64,000 bases of DNA. Source: Oceanospirillum linum (lineage in GTDB: Bacteria > Pseudomonadota > Gammaproteobacteria > Pseudomonadales > Halomonadaceae). The stretch lies in assembly GCF_001995095.2 (NCBI RefSeq), contig NZ_MTSD02000003.1:372001-436000 (forward strand), read 5' to 3'. The position numbers and the translations under genes were made by a program. Below are positions 17,852-27,055 of the stretch, piece after piece; the first letter of the stretch is position 1; each line of letters begins with the position of its first letter. The notes under the pieces are model-generated. The model was not told where the DNA came from, searched no databases, and worked only from the letters and a program-made list of their open reading frames with translations.

Positions 17852-19819
17852 TTGGCACTCTCATTGATATTCGAAATAGCCATGTTGGTGTCCAGCGTAT
17901 GCGGATGTTTAGTGGCAACCTGGTTACTATGGCGTGCCCGTAAGCAGGGTGATCTTCAGGCTCTGGCAGGCTTCGCCATCATGATGGCGATCTGGTGTTT
18001 TGGCCATGTCCTGTTATTTCACGGCTATGAACAAGCTGGAATTTACATCATTCTGGCAAACCCTCTGATGCCGACATTTTTCCTGCATTTTGCGATCTGT
18101 TTTGTCAGCTCTGATGCCGAAAAAGAACCGATGCTGGACCATTTGCACCAGGCGGTTCCCTGGCTTTATGCCACCAGCGTTGCTGTAGTGCTGCAAAGTT
18201 GGTGGGTTGGCGCAGGAGATACCATCAACACCCTGGATACCCGCTCGGTCTTTATTTTTACCGATGCCGGCTCATGGAACTTAGCCTATACAGTCTTGAT
18301 TGGCATCTTAGCTCACGGTGTTTTGTTGTTTGGTTGGCGTCGCCATTCGGGCAATAAAAAGCGCTCTATTCTCGCTATGTTTGGGGTGGGTGCCTGGGGG
18401 CTATTACTGGCTACCAGCTTTGTTTTCCCCTCCTTTGGAATCAGCTGGTTTCCGTACCCGATGCTGCTTCTGCCAACCTATTTACTACTCTTAGTTTACG
18501 CAGTAGTACGCTATAAAATCCTTTCGGTAAACGCCTTTGCCAACAGGGCGTTGCTCTGGGTTGCGATGATGCTGGTGATTCTCTGCCTGATTGCCGTGAT
18601 CAGCGTCATATCCGGGCGAGTGGGATTGCAGGCCTTAGCCGATGTACCGGGCTGGCAGCTATGGCTCTATTCACTACTGATGCTGGTGACGTCCGCCTTG
18701 ATTTACCAGCCCTTAAACCGGCTTATCTCACGGATTATTTACCCCGGCGCAGTATTAAATGAAGCCGTTTTAGATGCCTGGTCCAGCCAGCTAAAAGAAG
18801 CCCGGGACTGGCAACAGCTAATCGCCATTGGCGAACGTTCTCTTTCCTCTCAAATTAGGCAAGATGTCGATATAAAGCTGGAGACCGCCGAAGAGCACCT
18901 CAGCAGCAGTGAAGGTCAGGGGCTGGCGTTGCGTGTTTTTCGGTCACATTCTGGCTGGCATTTCTTACTGCTCGGCTGGGAGGATGCCAGCCCCGGAATG
19001 CGGCTAACCGCAGAGGTTTTCGGTTCTTTATTTTCCACCAGCTGTGGCTTACTGGAGCATTCTTTGGCGCTGGCCGCTGCAGAACGGAAACGGCTGGATG
19101 AGCAGCATCTTGTCGAACTCGGTAGCCTGTCAGCGGCCATGGCCCACGAATTACGTAACCCACTGAATATTATCGCCATGGCAGCTTACGAGACGCCACC
19201 GGAAACACGTCAGCATATTCAGACTCAGTTACAACGTGCGGATAGGCTGGTCAGCGATATGCTGGTGTACTCTGGCGGCTTAGAACTGCAGATCAGCATG
19301 ACACCACTAAAAACCTTGATTGCCAGTGTTCTGGCACAAGCTCAACTGGAAAGTGTTTCTTATGAACTGAATGTCGATGACGCCATTGAACTAGAAGCAG
19401 ACCCTCAACGACTTCAGCAAGCTTTTATCAATTTAATCGACAATGCCGTCGCTTTTTTACGCGGCCAGTCTGACGGCCAATTGCTTATCGAAGCTCAGGT
19501 TAAGGCAAACACCGAAACAGATATCGAAGGCCCTGCAGTCGTGATTCAGGTACATAATAATGGGCCAGAGATCGACAGGAGCTTACAGGGTGATTCACTA
19601 TTCCAGCCCTTTGTCACCAAGCGAGCCGGTGGCACCGGGCTGGGACTGGCCATCGTGCGCCGTATTGTGGATGCCCACGGCGGCCTCATTCAATGCCATG
19701 CCGATACAGCCTGGCCGGTAACATTTCAGCTTACGCTGCCGCTTTTTCAATCTGACCACCTGATTCAAGGTGACATGCGACGCGTTAAAAACGACATTCA
19801 AGGCACAGGGAAACACTGA
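17852..19819 (+). CDS. Membrane sensor histidine kinase (7TM-type input)
   Basis: A two-component sensor of about 655 residues. The N-terminal 300 residues hold about eight membrane helices resembling the 7TM histidine-kinase input region; a cytoplasmic GAF-like stretch follows, then the dimerisation domain with the phosphorylated His in AAMAHELRNPLN and an ATPase domain with NLIDNAVAFL and GTGLGLAIVRRIVDAHGG. No ATG fits well: TTG 17852 has AAGGG seven bases upstream and gives a clean first helix. TTG 17789 (AAGGGG 12 bases upstream) and ATG 17882 (no ribosome site) are alternatives. The stop overlaps the next start (TGATG), so kinase and regulator are coupled. The signal may be respiratory, judged only from the neighbouring oxidase. 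Confidence 0.9.
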   Translation: MALSLIFEIAMLVSSVCGCLVATWLLWRARKQGDLQALAGFAIMMAIWCFGHVLLFHGYEQAGIYIILANPLMPTFFLHFAICFVSSDAEKEPMLDHLHQAVPWLYATSVAVVLQSWWVGAGDTINTLDTRSVFIFTDAGSWNLAYTVLIGILAHGVLLFGWRRHSGNKKRSILAMFGVGAWGLLLATSFVFPSFGISWFPYPMLLLPTYLLLLVYAVVRYKILSVNAFANRALLWVAMMLVILCLIAVISVISGRVGLQALADVPGWQLWLYSLLMLVTSALIYQPLNRLISRIIYPGAVLNEAVLDAWSSQLKEARDWQQLIAIGERSLSSQIRQDVDIKLETAEEHLSSSEGQGLALRVFRSHSGWHFLLLGWEDASPGMRLTAEVFGSLFSTSCGLLEHSLALAAAERKRLDEQHLVELGSLSAAMAHELRNPLNIIAMAAYETPPETRQHIQTQLQRADRLVSDMLVYSGGLELQISMTPLKTLIASVLAQAQLESVSYELNVDDAIELEADPQRLQQAFINLIDNAVAFLRGQSDGQLLIEAQVKANTETDIEGPAVVIQVHNNGPEIDRSLQGDSLFQPFVTKRAGGTGLGLAIVRRIVDAHGGLIQCHADTAWPVTFQLTLPLFQSDHLIQGDMRRVKNDIQGTGKH

Positions 19820-21222
19820 TGACACAGCATAAAATATTACTGGTCGATGATGAGCCTGCTTTTCGTGAGCTGGCAAGTCGCTGGTTGGTTGATCAGGGTT
19901 ATCACGTGACAACCGCGGGCAGTTTAGATGCAGCACGGGATACGCTAATCACGTTTGATGCAGACCTGGTTCTGCTGGATCTGTCTATGCCGCCCCATTT
20001 TGACCCTCAAATCACCTTAGCCGCTATGGCTGACTTTGAGGGTCGCCCTGTGATTATCATTACCGGCCACGCCGATCGTGATTTAGCCCTAAAAGCCGTA
20101 GCCCTTGGTGCATGGGACTTTATCGCCAAGCCCATTGACCCTGATATGTTAGCGGTTGTTGTCCGCAGAGCCATTACCAAAACCACATTAGAGCGGGAAC
20201 TGAATCAGCTTAAACAAGCCAGCGAACAACCCAAGGGTGCTGCGTCTTATATAGGGCACTCTGCCAGCGCGCAGAAAATACGCGCACTGATCGAGCGTAT
20301 TGCTCCCACTGATGTTCGCGTTTTGGTTACCGGCCCCTCAGGAACAGGCAAAGAGGTTATTTCAAGGGGGCTGCATGACCTTAGTCACCGGTCAGCTAAA
20401 CCATTTATTTCGGTACACTGTGGCGCTATCCCGGAAGATCTTCTGGAAAGCGAATTATTCGGCTACAGCAAGGGCGCATTTACTGGAGCAGATAAAGACA
20501 AAGCAGGCTTACTCTCCTTATCGGATGGCGGCACGCTGTTTCTGGATGAAATTGGCGAGATGCCCCTGGCGATGCAGGTAAAACTCTTACGCGTATTACA
20601 GGAAGGGACATTTTTCCCCGTTGGCGGCCGCGAACAGAAACATATTGATGTACGGGTTATTTCTGCAACAAATGCGGATCTGCTGGAGAAAGTAAGAGAT
20701 GGTAGCTTCCGGGAAGATTTGTACTACCGCATCAAGGGCGTCAACATTGAAACGCAACCCCTTGCGGAACGGTTAGAAGATGTTCCTGTTCTGCTGCAAG
20801 CCTTCTTATCCCTTTTGCAAAACAGGCAGGCCAGACAACATAAACAAGCCAAACAGCCACCCCCGAATCAATTACAGCTCAGCCCTGAAGCGATGCAGTG
20901 GTTTCGCGCCCAAACATGGCCGGGTAATGTACGGGAGCTGAAAAATACCCTTGAAAGCGTCGCTTCTATTTGCTCTGAAGGGCAGATCACACTGGAGGAT
21001 ATTCAGCTGTTATACCCGCATATTGGACAAGCAACGGAGCCATCACCAATATCCGACGCGCCTCTTTCATCAGCCACACTGGATGAGCAGGTCAAAGCGC
21101 TTGAAATTCGCCTTATCCATCAAGCCTTAGAAAAAAGCCAAGACAATCGAACCCAAGCCGCAAAACAGTTGGGTATTTCACGGCAGGGACTGCTTAAGAA
21201 AATAGAACGCTATGGGTTATAA
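19819..21222 (+). CDS. Sigma-54-dependent response regulator (NtrC family)
   Basis: A 467-residue activator with three domains: a receiver (1-120, phosphoacceptor D54 in LVLLDLSMP), an AAA+ domain with Walker A GPSGTGKE, the sigma-54-contact loop GAFTGA intact, and Walker B GGTLFLDEIGEMP, and a C-terminal Fis-type helix-turn-helix (NRTQAAKQLGISRQGLLKKIERYGL). All parts needed to activate sigma-54 polymerase are present. It is coupled to the upstream kinase, and the nearest sigma-54 promoter in view is the one of the cio operon. The PrsK/PrsR pair of exosortase systems has a similar layout, but no exosortase gene is present here. Confidence 0.93.
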   Translation: MTQHKILLVDDEPAFRELASRWLVDQGYHVTTAGSLDAARDTLITFDADLVLLDLSMPPHFDPQITLAAMADFEGRPVIIITGHADRDLALKAVALGAWDFIAKPIDPDMLAVVVRRAITKTTLERELNQLKQASEQPKGAASYIGHSASAQKIRALIERIAPTDVRVLVTGPSGTGKEVISRGLHDLSHRSAKPFISVHCGAIPEDLLESELFGYSKGAFTGADKDKAGLLSLSDGGTLFLDEIGEMPLAMQVKLLRVLQEGTFFPVGGREQKHIDVRVISATNADLLEKVRDGSFREDLYYRIKGVNIETQPLAERLEDVPVLLQAFLSLLQNRQARQHKQAKQPPPNQLQLSPEAMQWFRAQTWPGNVRELKNTLESVASICSEGQITLEDIQLLYPHIGQATEPSPISDAPLSSATLDEQVKALEIRLIHQALEKSQDNRTQAAKQLGISRQGLLKKIERYGL

Positions 21223-21258
21223 GCTGATCAGGCAAGGAAGTTACAGGTCGGACACGGG

Positions 21259-21795
21259 CTACAGATCAAACTCAACGCCAGCACTTAACTGAGCGGTATC
21301 CGCTTTGAGCTGCGTATAGTCAACGGTGAAAACAAGAGAGTTGGTCATCTTTAGCGTAACGCCACCGCCATAGGACTCACCTGAAAACGAGAAGCGCTCT
21401 TTAGCGGAGTCCTGCGGGCTAAGTTCATCAAAGCTGTAATCGACCTGAACATAACCATACTTCATATTGATATCAACCCAGCTCCCCATCGGCCTTATGA
21501 ACATTAAATAGGCACCTGATGTAGTGTATTTGATATCGTGGGGATAGGGTTTGCTATCGGCACCCTTTTTAACCATGCCACGGAAAGGTTGTGCGTCGGA
21601 ATACTCAAACTGAAAGGCCCATAACGAGCTTACCCGATAACCTAGCGTGTAAATTAAGGGCCTTGCTCTTTCGGCTTCCATACCGTCCATTAATAACGCA
21701 CCGCCAAAAACCCCAAGATAACCGTGAGCTGTGGCGGCAAAAACTCCCTTTGGCACGAGCATCAGTGCAACAGCAAAAAGGACAACCCTTAACAA
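21259..21795 (-). CDS. Outer-membrane beta-barrel protein, porin-like
   Basis: A secreted protein of about 178 residues with a signal peptide (LRVVLFAVALMLVPKGVFA, cut before ATAHG) and alternating hydrophobic/aromatic strands ending in AGVEFDL, typical of small eight-stranded outer-membrane barrels. Function is unknown. I chose the TTG at 21795 because AAAGGGG lies seven bases upstream and the signal peptide starts cleanly there; a TTG at 21834 would add 13 residues. It converges with the response regulator gene. Confidence 0.7.
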   Translation of the reverse strand: MLRVVLFAVALMLVPKGVFAATAHGYLGVFGGALLMDGMEAERARPLIYTLGYRVSSLWAFQFEYSDAQPFRGMVKKGADSKPYPHDIKYTTSGAYLMFIRPMGSWVDINMKYGYVQVDYSFDELSPQDSAKERFSFSGESYGGGVTLKMTNSLVFTVDYTQLKADTAQLSAGVEFDL

Positions 21796-21953
21796 ATCAG
21801 ACCCCTTTAAAGAATAATCCTTTTTAATTAGCAATAATTATCGCATAGATTAATTTAAGCGTCTGTGATGCTGTGTAACAAGTCGTTCCCCAGCCTGGCT
21901 ATTTTCAGCCAAGCAGCTGTCTATCATTTAAGCCAAGCAACAGGTGACCATCC

Positions 21954-22748
21954 TCAACCAAGTAACAAGCTATCATCGCTGAGTTCTTCACCCTTTGTTT
22001 TAGAAAATAGTGCCAGCAGATCAGGAACATCAAGCCCTTCCCGATCCTGGCCCTGCACATCAAAGGCAATATTGCCTTCATGCAGCATAAGGGTACGATC
22101 ACCAACATCTAATGCCTGGCGCATAGAGTGCGTCACCATCAGCGCCGTCAGGTTCTGCTCTTCGATAATATTCTTCGTCAGCTCCAGCACAAAAGCAGCC
22201 GTTTTCGGATCAAGTGCTGCGGTGTGCTCATCTAATAAGAGAATCTTCATCGGCTGCAGGGTTGCCATTAACAGACTAACAGCCTGTCGCTGACCACCGG
22301 AAAGCAGTCCCATGCGATCACCCAACCGACTTTCCAGCCCAAGCCCCAGGCGAGCCAGGCGTTCCTTAAATATCTCCTGATACTCATGGCGAATGGAGCG
22401 ACTTAAGCCGCGTCCATGGCCCCGTTTTAGCGCCAGCGCCATATTCTCTTCAATCGTCAGTGCTTCACAGGTGCCCGCCAAAGGATCCTGAAACACCCGA
22501 GCCACTAAGCCTGCTCGCTTGTTGGTTGGCCAGCGGGAAACATCCTGATCATCAATCAGAATTCTGCCATGGTCCGCTAAGACCTCTCCTGCAAGGGCAT
22601 TCAGAAAGGTAGACTTACCCGCACCGTTACTGCCAATCACAGTGACAAACTGTCCTTCTGGAATCGTTAGATTCAGCCCCCGCAGAGCCCTGTTTTCCAA
22701 CGGTGTACCGGCACCGAATGTCACCTCAAGCTGATCAACCTGAATCAT
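21954..22748 (-). CDS. ABC importer ATP-binding protein
   Basis: The 264-residue ATPase has Walker A GSNGAGKST, signature LLSGGQRQAVSLLMA, Walker B ILLLDEHTAALDP and the switch His in MVTHSMRQALDVG. It belongs with the permease and binding protein upstream; the ATG overlaps the permease stop by four bases. This type of ABC set (binding protein of the ABC_sub_bind family) includes tryptophan importers such as TrpXYZ of streptococci, but the substrate here cannot be read from sequence. Confidence 0.92.
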   Translation of the reverse strand: MIQVDQLEVTFGAGTPLENRALRGLNLTIPEGQFVTVIGSNGAGKSTFLNALAGEVLADHGRILIDDQDVSRWPTNKRAGLVARVFQDPLAGTCEALTIEENMALALKRGHGRGLSRSIRHEYQEIFKERLARLGLGLESRLGDRMGLLSGGQRQAVSLLMATLQPMKILLLDEHTAALDPKTAAFVLELTKNIIEEQNLTALMVTHSMRQALDVGDRTLMLHEGNIAFDVQGQDREGLDVPDLLALFSKTKGEELSDDSLLLG

Positions 22749-23635
22749 GCCCGACCTCCTTTACGCTTAAGCAGTTTCATACGAGGGATAACAATGGCCA
22801 ACGTAACCAGCACCGCAGTAATCAGGTTCAAATCCTGAGCTTTCAGACCGATCCAGTCCGCATTCAGGGCCACTGCAATAGCAAGGCGGTAAAGAATCGC
22901 GCCAACCAGACAGGCAAAAATCCAGCGGGCAATAGTACGGGTGGATAAAATCGCTTCGCCGCCAATAACCGCCGCCAAACCAATCACGATCGTACCAACT
23001 CCCATGGTGACATCCGCTGTACCCTGACTCTGGGCGAACAGAGCGCCAGCCAGGCCCACCATGCCATTGGCAAGGGCAACGCCCAGAATCGTCAGACGCC
23101 CGGTATGAACACCATTTGCCCGGGCCATTTTGTCGTTAACCCCCGTTGCCCTCATCGCTAAGCCCAGCTCCGAAGTCATAAAGCGAACAAACAGCAGATA
23201 AACCACCAGTACAAAACCACTGAGAATAATGGGATTGATCAGATAAAAAGGGATATCCCAATTCTCAAATGGCGTAAAAACCGTTTCGTCCCCCAGCAGG
23301 GCAACGTTAGGCTTCCCCATAATCCGGAGGTTAATGGAATACAGCGCGATCATTGTCAGAATAGAGGCCAGCAAATTCAGAATCTGCAGACGCACGTTCA
23401 GCCAGGCAGTCACCACACCGGCCATACACCCCGCAACCATTGCCATCGCCGTTGCTAACCAGGGGTTCCACCCGGTTACAATCAGGGTTGCAGCAACCGC
23501 AGCACCCAGTGGGAAACTGCCATCAACAGTAAGGTCCGGAAAATCCAGCACACGAAAGGCGATAAAGACGCCAAAAGCCACCAAACCAAATAAAAGGCCG
23601 GACTCCACAGCGCCGAAAAAGGCAATTGAACTCAC
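22745..23635 (-). CDS. ABC importer permease
   Basis: A 296-residue inner-membrane permease with about eight helices, of the branched-chain-amino-acid-permease-like fold: LVAFGVFIAFRVLDFPDLTVDGSF near the N-terminus and GLAAVIGGEAIL near the coupling region. It is coupled to the ATPase gene by an ATGA overlap and separated from the binding-protein gene by 135 bases that contain a hairpin terminator. Confidence 0.92.
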   Translation of the reverse strand: MSSIAFFGAVESGLLFGLVAFGVFIAFRVLDFPDLTVDGSFPLGAAVAATLIVTGWNPWLATAMAMVAGCMAGVVTAWLNVRLQILNLLASILTMIALYSINLRIMGKPNVALLGDETVFTPFENWDIPFYLINPIILSGFVLVVYLLFVRFMTSELGLAMRATGVNDKMARANGVHTGRLTILGVALANGMVGLAGALFAQSQGTADVTMGVGTIVIGLAAVIGGEAILSTRTIARWIFACLVGAILYRLAIAVALNADWIGLKAQDLNLITAVLVTLAIVIPRMKLLKRKGGRA

Positions 23636-23724
23636 GATGATTCCGTTTAGAGATTAGGGCTCAAAAGAGCGGTTTATATAGCGCAGCAGACAGCGCTCTT
23701 TAAATGAAACAAGCTTTTTAACGA

Positions 23725-23749
23725 GAAAAAGCGGCCGTTGGCCGCTTCG
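23725..23749 (-). terminator. Terminator/attenuator inside the ABC operon
   Basis: On the minus strand AGCGGCC-AAC-GGCCGCT is followed by TTTTT, between the binding-protein gene and the permease gene. It probably ends most transcripts after the binding protein, giving excess of that component over the membrane parts. Confidence 0.8.
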
Positions 23750-23770
23750 CTTATTTTATATCTTCAGCCT

Positions 23771-24742
23771 TTATTGAATCACTTTTTTGGCTTCGGCGAT
23801 CAATGCCTTCGGCAGGGTCACACCCATACGTTCAGCTGCTGCAGGGTTAATCACCAGATCCATTGTATGCACTCCCTCTACAGGAATGTTCTTAGGTGAT
23901 TCTCCCTTCAGGATACGTGAAACAATAACACCGGTTTGGCGGCCGACCTGATAGTAATCAAAGCCCACCGCAGCAACCGCACCACGGCTTACGGAATCAG
24001 TATCACCGGTAATCACCGGGATATCAGCACGCTCCGCCACTTTCAGAACCGCTTCCAATGCAGAAATCACCGTGTTATCAATGGGCAGATAGATCACATC
24101 AACCTTACCCACCAGGGACCGGGCTGAAGCCAGCACATCCGATGATTTAGTCGCTGCAGCCTCAATAACACTCATTCCCTGGGCTGGTGCAGCCTGGTGT
24201 ACCATTTCAACAGAGCTTACCGAGTTTGCTTCACCGGGATTAAAGATAACGCCCACTTTTTCAGCACCCGGAACGACTCTTTTAACCAGCTCCATATGCT
24301 TATCCATCGGCAACATATCTGTGGTGCCGGTTACCCAGCGAGTAGGTTGATCCAACGCTTTTACCAGCTTGGCACCCACAGGATCAGTAACCGCGGAGAA
24401 CACCACAGGGATACCACGGGCTGCGGATACCGCCGTCTGCGCAGAAGGCGTTGTAATCGCCACAATCACATCGGGCCCGTCACCGGCAAATTTTTTCGCC
24501 ACCTGAGCCGCCGTTGCCGGACTACCCTGAGCACTTTCATAGTTCCAGTTCAGGTTTTTACCTACGACATAACCACGTTCCGCCAGTTCATCTTTTACCC
24601 CCTGACGAATCGCATCCAGAGACGGATGCTCAACGATCTGAGTAATAGCAACAGAAGCATCGGCTTGCACCAGTGCACTTGTCAGGCCGGATGCCAGTAT
24701 CAAGGAACCCGCAATAAGCTTACGAAGTTTGGATTTAAACAT
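23771..24742 (-). CDS. ABC importer substrate-binding protein (ABC_sub_bind family)
   Basis: A 323-residue periplasmic protein with an N-terminal signal peptide (KLRKLIAGSLILASGLTSALVQA). The body has the two-lobe features of the family: SVAITQIVEHPSLDAIRQGV at the start, DVIVAITTPSAQTAVSAARGIPVVFSAVTDP in the middle and VAAVGFDYYQVGRQTG near the end. Start is the ATG at 24742, with GGAG seven bases upstream; a longer frame from 24826 lacks these features. Substrate unknown; aromatic amino acids are a family precedent. Confidence 0.9.
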   Translation of the reverse strand: MFKSKLRKLIAGSLILASGLTSALVQADASVAITQIVEHPSLDAIRQGVKDELAERGYVVGKNLNWNYESAQGSPATAAQVAKKFAGDGPDVIVAITTPSAQTAVSAARGIPVVFSAVTDPVGAKLVKALDQPTRWVTGTTDMLPMDKHMELVKRVVPGAEKVGVIFNPGEANSVSSVEMVHQAAPAQGMSVIEAAATKSSDVLASARSLVGKVDVIYLPIDNTVISALEAVLKVAERADIPVITGDTDSVSRGAVAAVGFDYYQVGRQTGVIVSRILKGESPKNIPVEGVHTMDLVINPAAAERMGVTLPKALIAEAKKVIQ

Positions 24743-24987
24743 GGTCGTCTCCAGATTGTGCAGCTGACTTTGAGCTGTCTGAAAGATTAAGGCAGTCTCA
24801 CATGACTCGTTACACCAAGCCTGCAAGCTATTTTTTTATAATAAACTCTTTGGCTTTACCGGAGGTTTCTGGCAGATCACTCGGCAAAACGGCAAAATAT
24901 GGGGCATAACTATACCTTAATATCCCCTATGACCGAAAACGATGCCGGACAAAAATTCGGCAGCCTGACAAATTGCTGAGAAAATAG

Positions 24988-25302
24988 ATGAACACCTCAA
25001 CACCCTCCGTAAAGGAAGCCCTGTATCTGGTGCTCCACCAGATCCCTGAAGGGCGCTTTACAACCTATGGTCGGCTGGCAAACCTGCTTCCGGTATCAGC
25101 ATCCGCACGTCAGGTTGCCCGCTTGCTCAGCCAGCTGCCTGAAGGAACACAGTTACCCTGGCACAGAGTTGTTAATAGCCAATTTAAAGTTTCAGAATTT
25201 GCTAAGAATAATGAACAGAGTCAACGCTTGATAGCTGAAGGCATACTCCCCTCAGCCCGCGGCAAACTGCCTGCCCACAAGGTCTGGCCAGACAACCCCT
25301 GA
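24988..25302 (+). CDS. Alkyltransferase-like protein (ATL, MGMT family)
   Basis: A 104-residue member of the alkyltransferase-like proteins. The MGMT active-site motif PCHRV is replaced by PWHRVV, so the alkyl-accepting Cys is missing. ATLs bind O6-alkylguanine and channel the lesion into nucleotide excision repair. The DNA-binding helix and Arg finger region (ARQVARLLSQLP) are recognisable. E. coli Atl (YbaZ) has the same Trp substitution. Confidence 0.92.
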   Translation: MNTSTPSVKEALYLVLHQIPEGRFTTYGRLANLLPVSASARQVARLLSQLPEGTQLPWHRVVNSQFKVSEFAKNNEQSQRLIAEGILPSARGKLPAHKVWPDNP

Positions 25303-25596
25303 ACGGCATTCAGGAAACAGATCAGGGTAAAGGGTGAAACTTTTTGCCAGCACACAAGTAAAAGTGAGCCAGATTCATTGATAAATGAGGAAATCTTGAA
25401 CAGAAATTACAAAGGGTTGTGTTACCATGTTGCCCCTGTTGTTGGGATAAGTAACAAAACTCCCTGTTACCCCTGCGAAACGCAACAACAATCCTGTGCA
25501 GGCTCCTGCTGCACTATAAGTTGACCCGCAACAGAAGTTCGCTACAGCTTATTTCAGACCGGCGATCTGCCGTGACCGTTAGAGGGTTCCAGCACC
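25303..25596 (+). promoter_or_regulatory. serA promoter and structured leader
   Basis: TTGAAC at 25396-25401 could be a -35, with a weak -10 around 25420. The following 165 bases can fold: GTTGTTG (25438-25444) pairs with CAACAAC (25483-25489) around an inner GTAAC/GTTAC hairpin (25451-25470), and a GCAGG/CCTGC hairpin follows near 25498-25513. I do not recognise a known riboswitch. No gene is seen in this gap. Confidence 0.4.
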
Positions 25597-26826
25597 ATGG
25601 CTACTACGTCTCTTGACAAGAGCAAAATCAAAATTCTTCTTCTGGAAGGTGTACACCAATCTGCCGTTGATAACTTCAAGGCAGCAGGCTACACCAATAT
25701 TGAGTATCACGCAGCTTCACTTCCGGAAGAGCAGCTTAAAGAGTCGATCAAAGACGCCCACTTTGTCGGCATACGTTCCCGCACTCAATTAACCGAACAG
25801 GTTTTTGATGCGGCAGAAAAACTGGTTGCGGTAGGCTGCTTCTGCATCGGCACCAACCAGGTTGATCTTAAAGCAGCGATGATTCGTGGCATTGCGGTAT
25901 TCAACGCACCTTACTCCAACACTCGATCCGTTGCAGAACTTGTTCTTGCCGAGTCCATCATGCTATTGCGTGGTGTGCCGGAGAAAAGCGCGGTTTGTCA
26001 CCGGGGCGGCTGGCTGAAGTCCGCGAAAAACTCTTTTGAGATTCGCGGAAAAACGCTTGGTATTGTCGGCTACGGCAGCATTGGCTCCCAGCTGTCAGTT
26101 CTGGCGGAATCCCTGGGTATGAAGGTGATCTACTTTGACGTGATCACCAAACTGCCACTGGGTAACGCAGAACAGGTTGGCAGCATGAAAGAGCTGCTGA
26201 ACACAGCAGATATCGTATCCCTGCATGTTCCTGAAACCGAAGCAACCAAATGGATGATGGGCCCAGAACAGTTTGCTGAAATGAAGCAAGGCTCCATCTT
26301 CCTGAACGCAGCCCGTGGCACCGTTGTTGATATTGACGCCCTGGCGGACGTGGTGCGCAGCGGAAAACTGCTGGGTGCCGCTATTGACGTCTTCCCGGTT
26401 GAACCCCGCTCCAATGATGAAGAGTTTATTTCTCCACTGCGTGAGTTCGATAACGTCATTCTGACCCCCCATGTAGGCGGCTCTACCATGGAAGCGCAGG
26501 AAAACATCGGTGTCGAAGTTTCAGAAAAACTGATCAAGTACAGCGATAACGGTACCACCACCAGCGCGGTTAACTTCCCGGAAGTTGCTCTGCCATCGCA
26601 CCCTGGCAAACACCGTTTACTGCATCTGCATGAGAATGTGCCCGGTGTTCTGTCTGAGATCAACAAGGTACTGTCTGATAACGGCATCAACATCTCTGGC
26701 CAGTTCCTGCAGACCAACGAAAAAGTGGGTTATGTGGTTGTTGACGTTGAAAAAGAATACAGCCCTCAGGCTCTGGACGCACTTCGTACAGTAAGCAATA
26801 CCATTCGTGCACGGGTACTGTTCTGA
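25597..26826 (+). CDS. serA: D-3-phosphoglycerate dehydrogenase
   Basis: SerA oxidises 3-phosphoglycerate at the start of serine synthesis. The 409-residue protein (E. coli 410) has the Rossmann motif GIVGYGSIGS, the catalytic Arg region NAARGTVVDIDAL, and the catalytic His in LTPHVGGST. The last 70 residues are an ACT domain (HENVPGVLSEINKVLSDNGI) that senses serine for feedback inhibition. It is monocistronic, ending in a strong terminator. Confidence 0.97.
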   Translation: MATTSLDKSKIKILLLEGVHQSAVDNFKAAGYTNIEYHAASLPEEQLKESIKDAHFVGIRSRTQLTEQVFDAAEKLVAVGCFCIGTNQVDLKAAMIRGIAVFNAPYSNTRSVAELVLAESIMLLRGVPEKSAVCHRGGWLKSAKNSFEIRGKTLGIVGYGSIGSQLSVLAESLGMKVIYFDVITKLPLGNAEQVGSMKELLNTADIVSLHVPETEATKWMMGPEQFAEMKQGSIFLNAARGTVVDIDALADVVRSGKLLGAAIDVFPVEPRSNDEEFISPLREFDNVILTPHVGGSTMEAQENIGVEVSEKLIKYSDNGTTTSAVNFPEVALPSHPGKHRLLHLHENVPGVLSEINKVLSDNGINISGQFLQTNEKVGYVVVDVEKEYSPQALDALRTVSNTIRARVLF

Positions 26827-26871
26827 TAAAGAACAACCCAGTGCCTGTGGATGAGTCATCTGCCACTGAAG

Positions 26872-26913
26872 GCCCGGCAGGATCACCAAACAGGTGAGCC
26901 TGCCGGGCTTTTT
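26872..26913 (+). terminator. Terminator of serA
   Basis: GCCCGGCAGG pairs with CCTGCCGGGC around an inner TCACC/GGTGA extension, followed by TTTTTC, about 45 bases after the serA stop. Confidence 0.9.
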
Positions 26914-27055
26914 CAGGTCTCTGTTTTATATTCTGCAGTCTATTTTTTTGCTAATCTGATTTTTCTGAAGCGTTACAAAACTCTGAGTTGTAAAAAGCGT
27001 TTGCAGAACCGGAAAACATCACCTGGCCGATATTGTTATCAAAGGATCTGGAATA

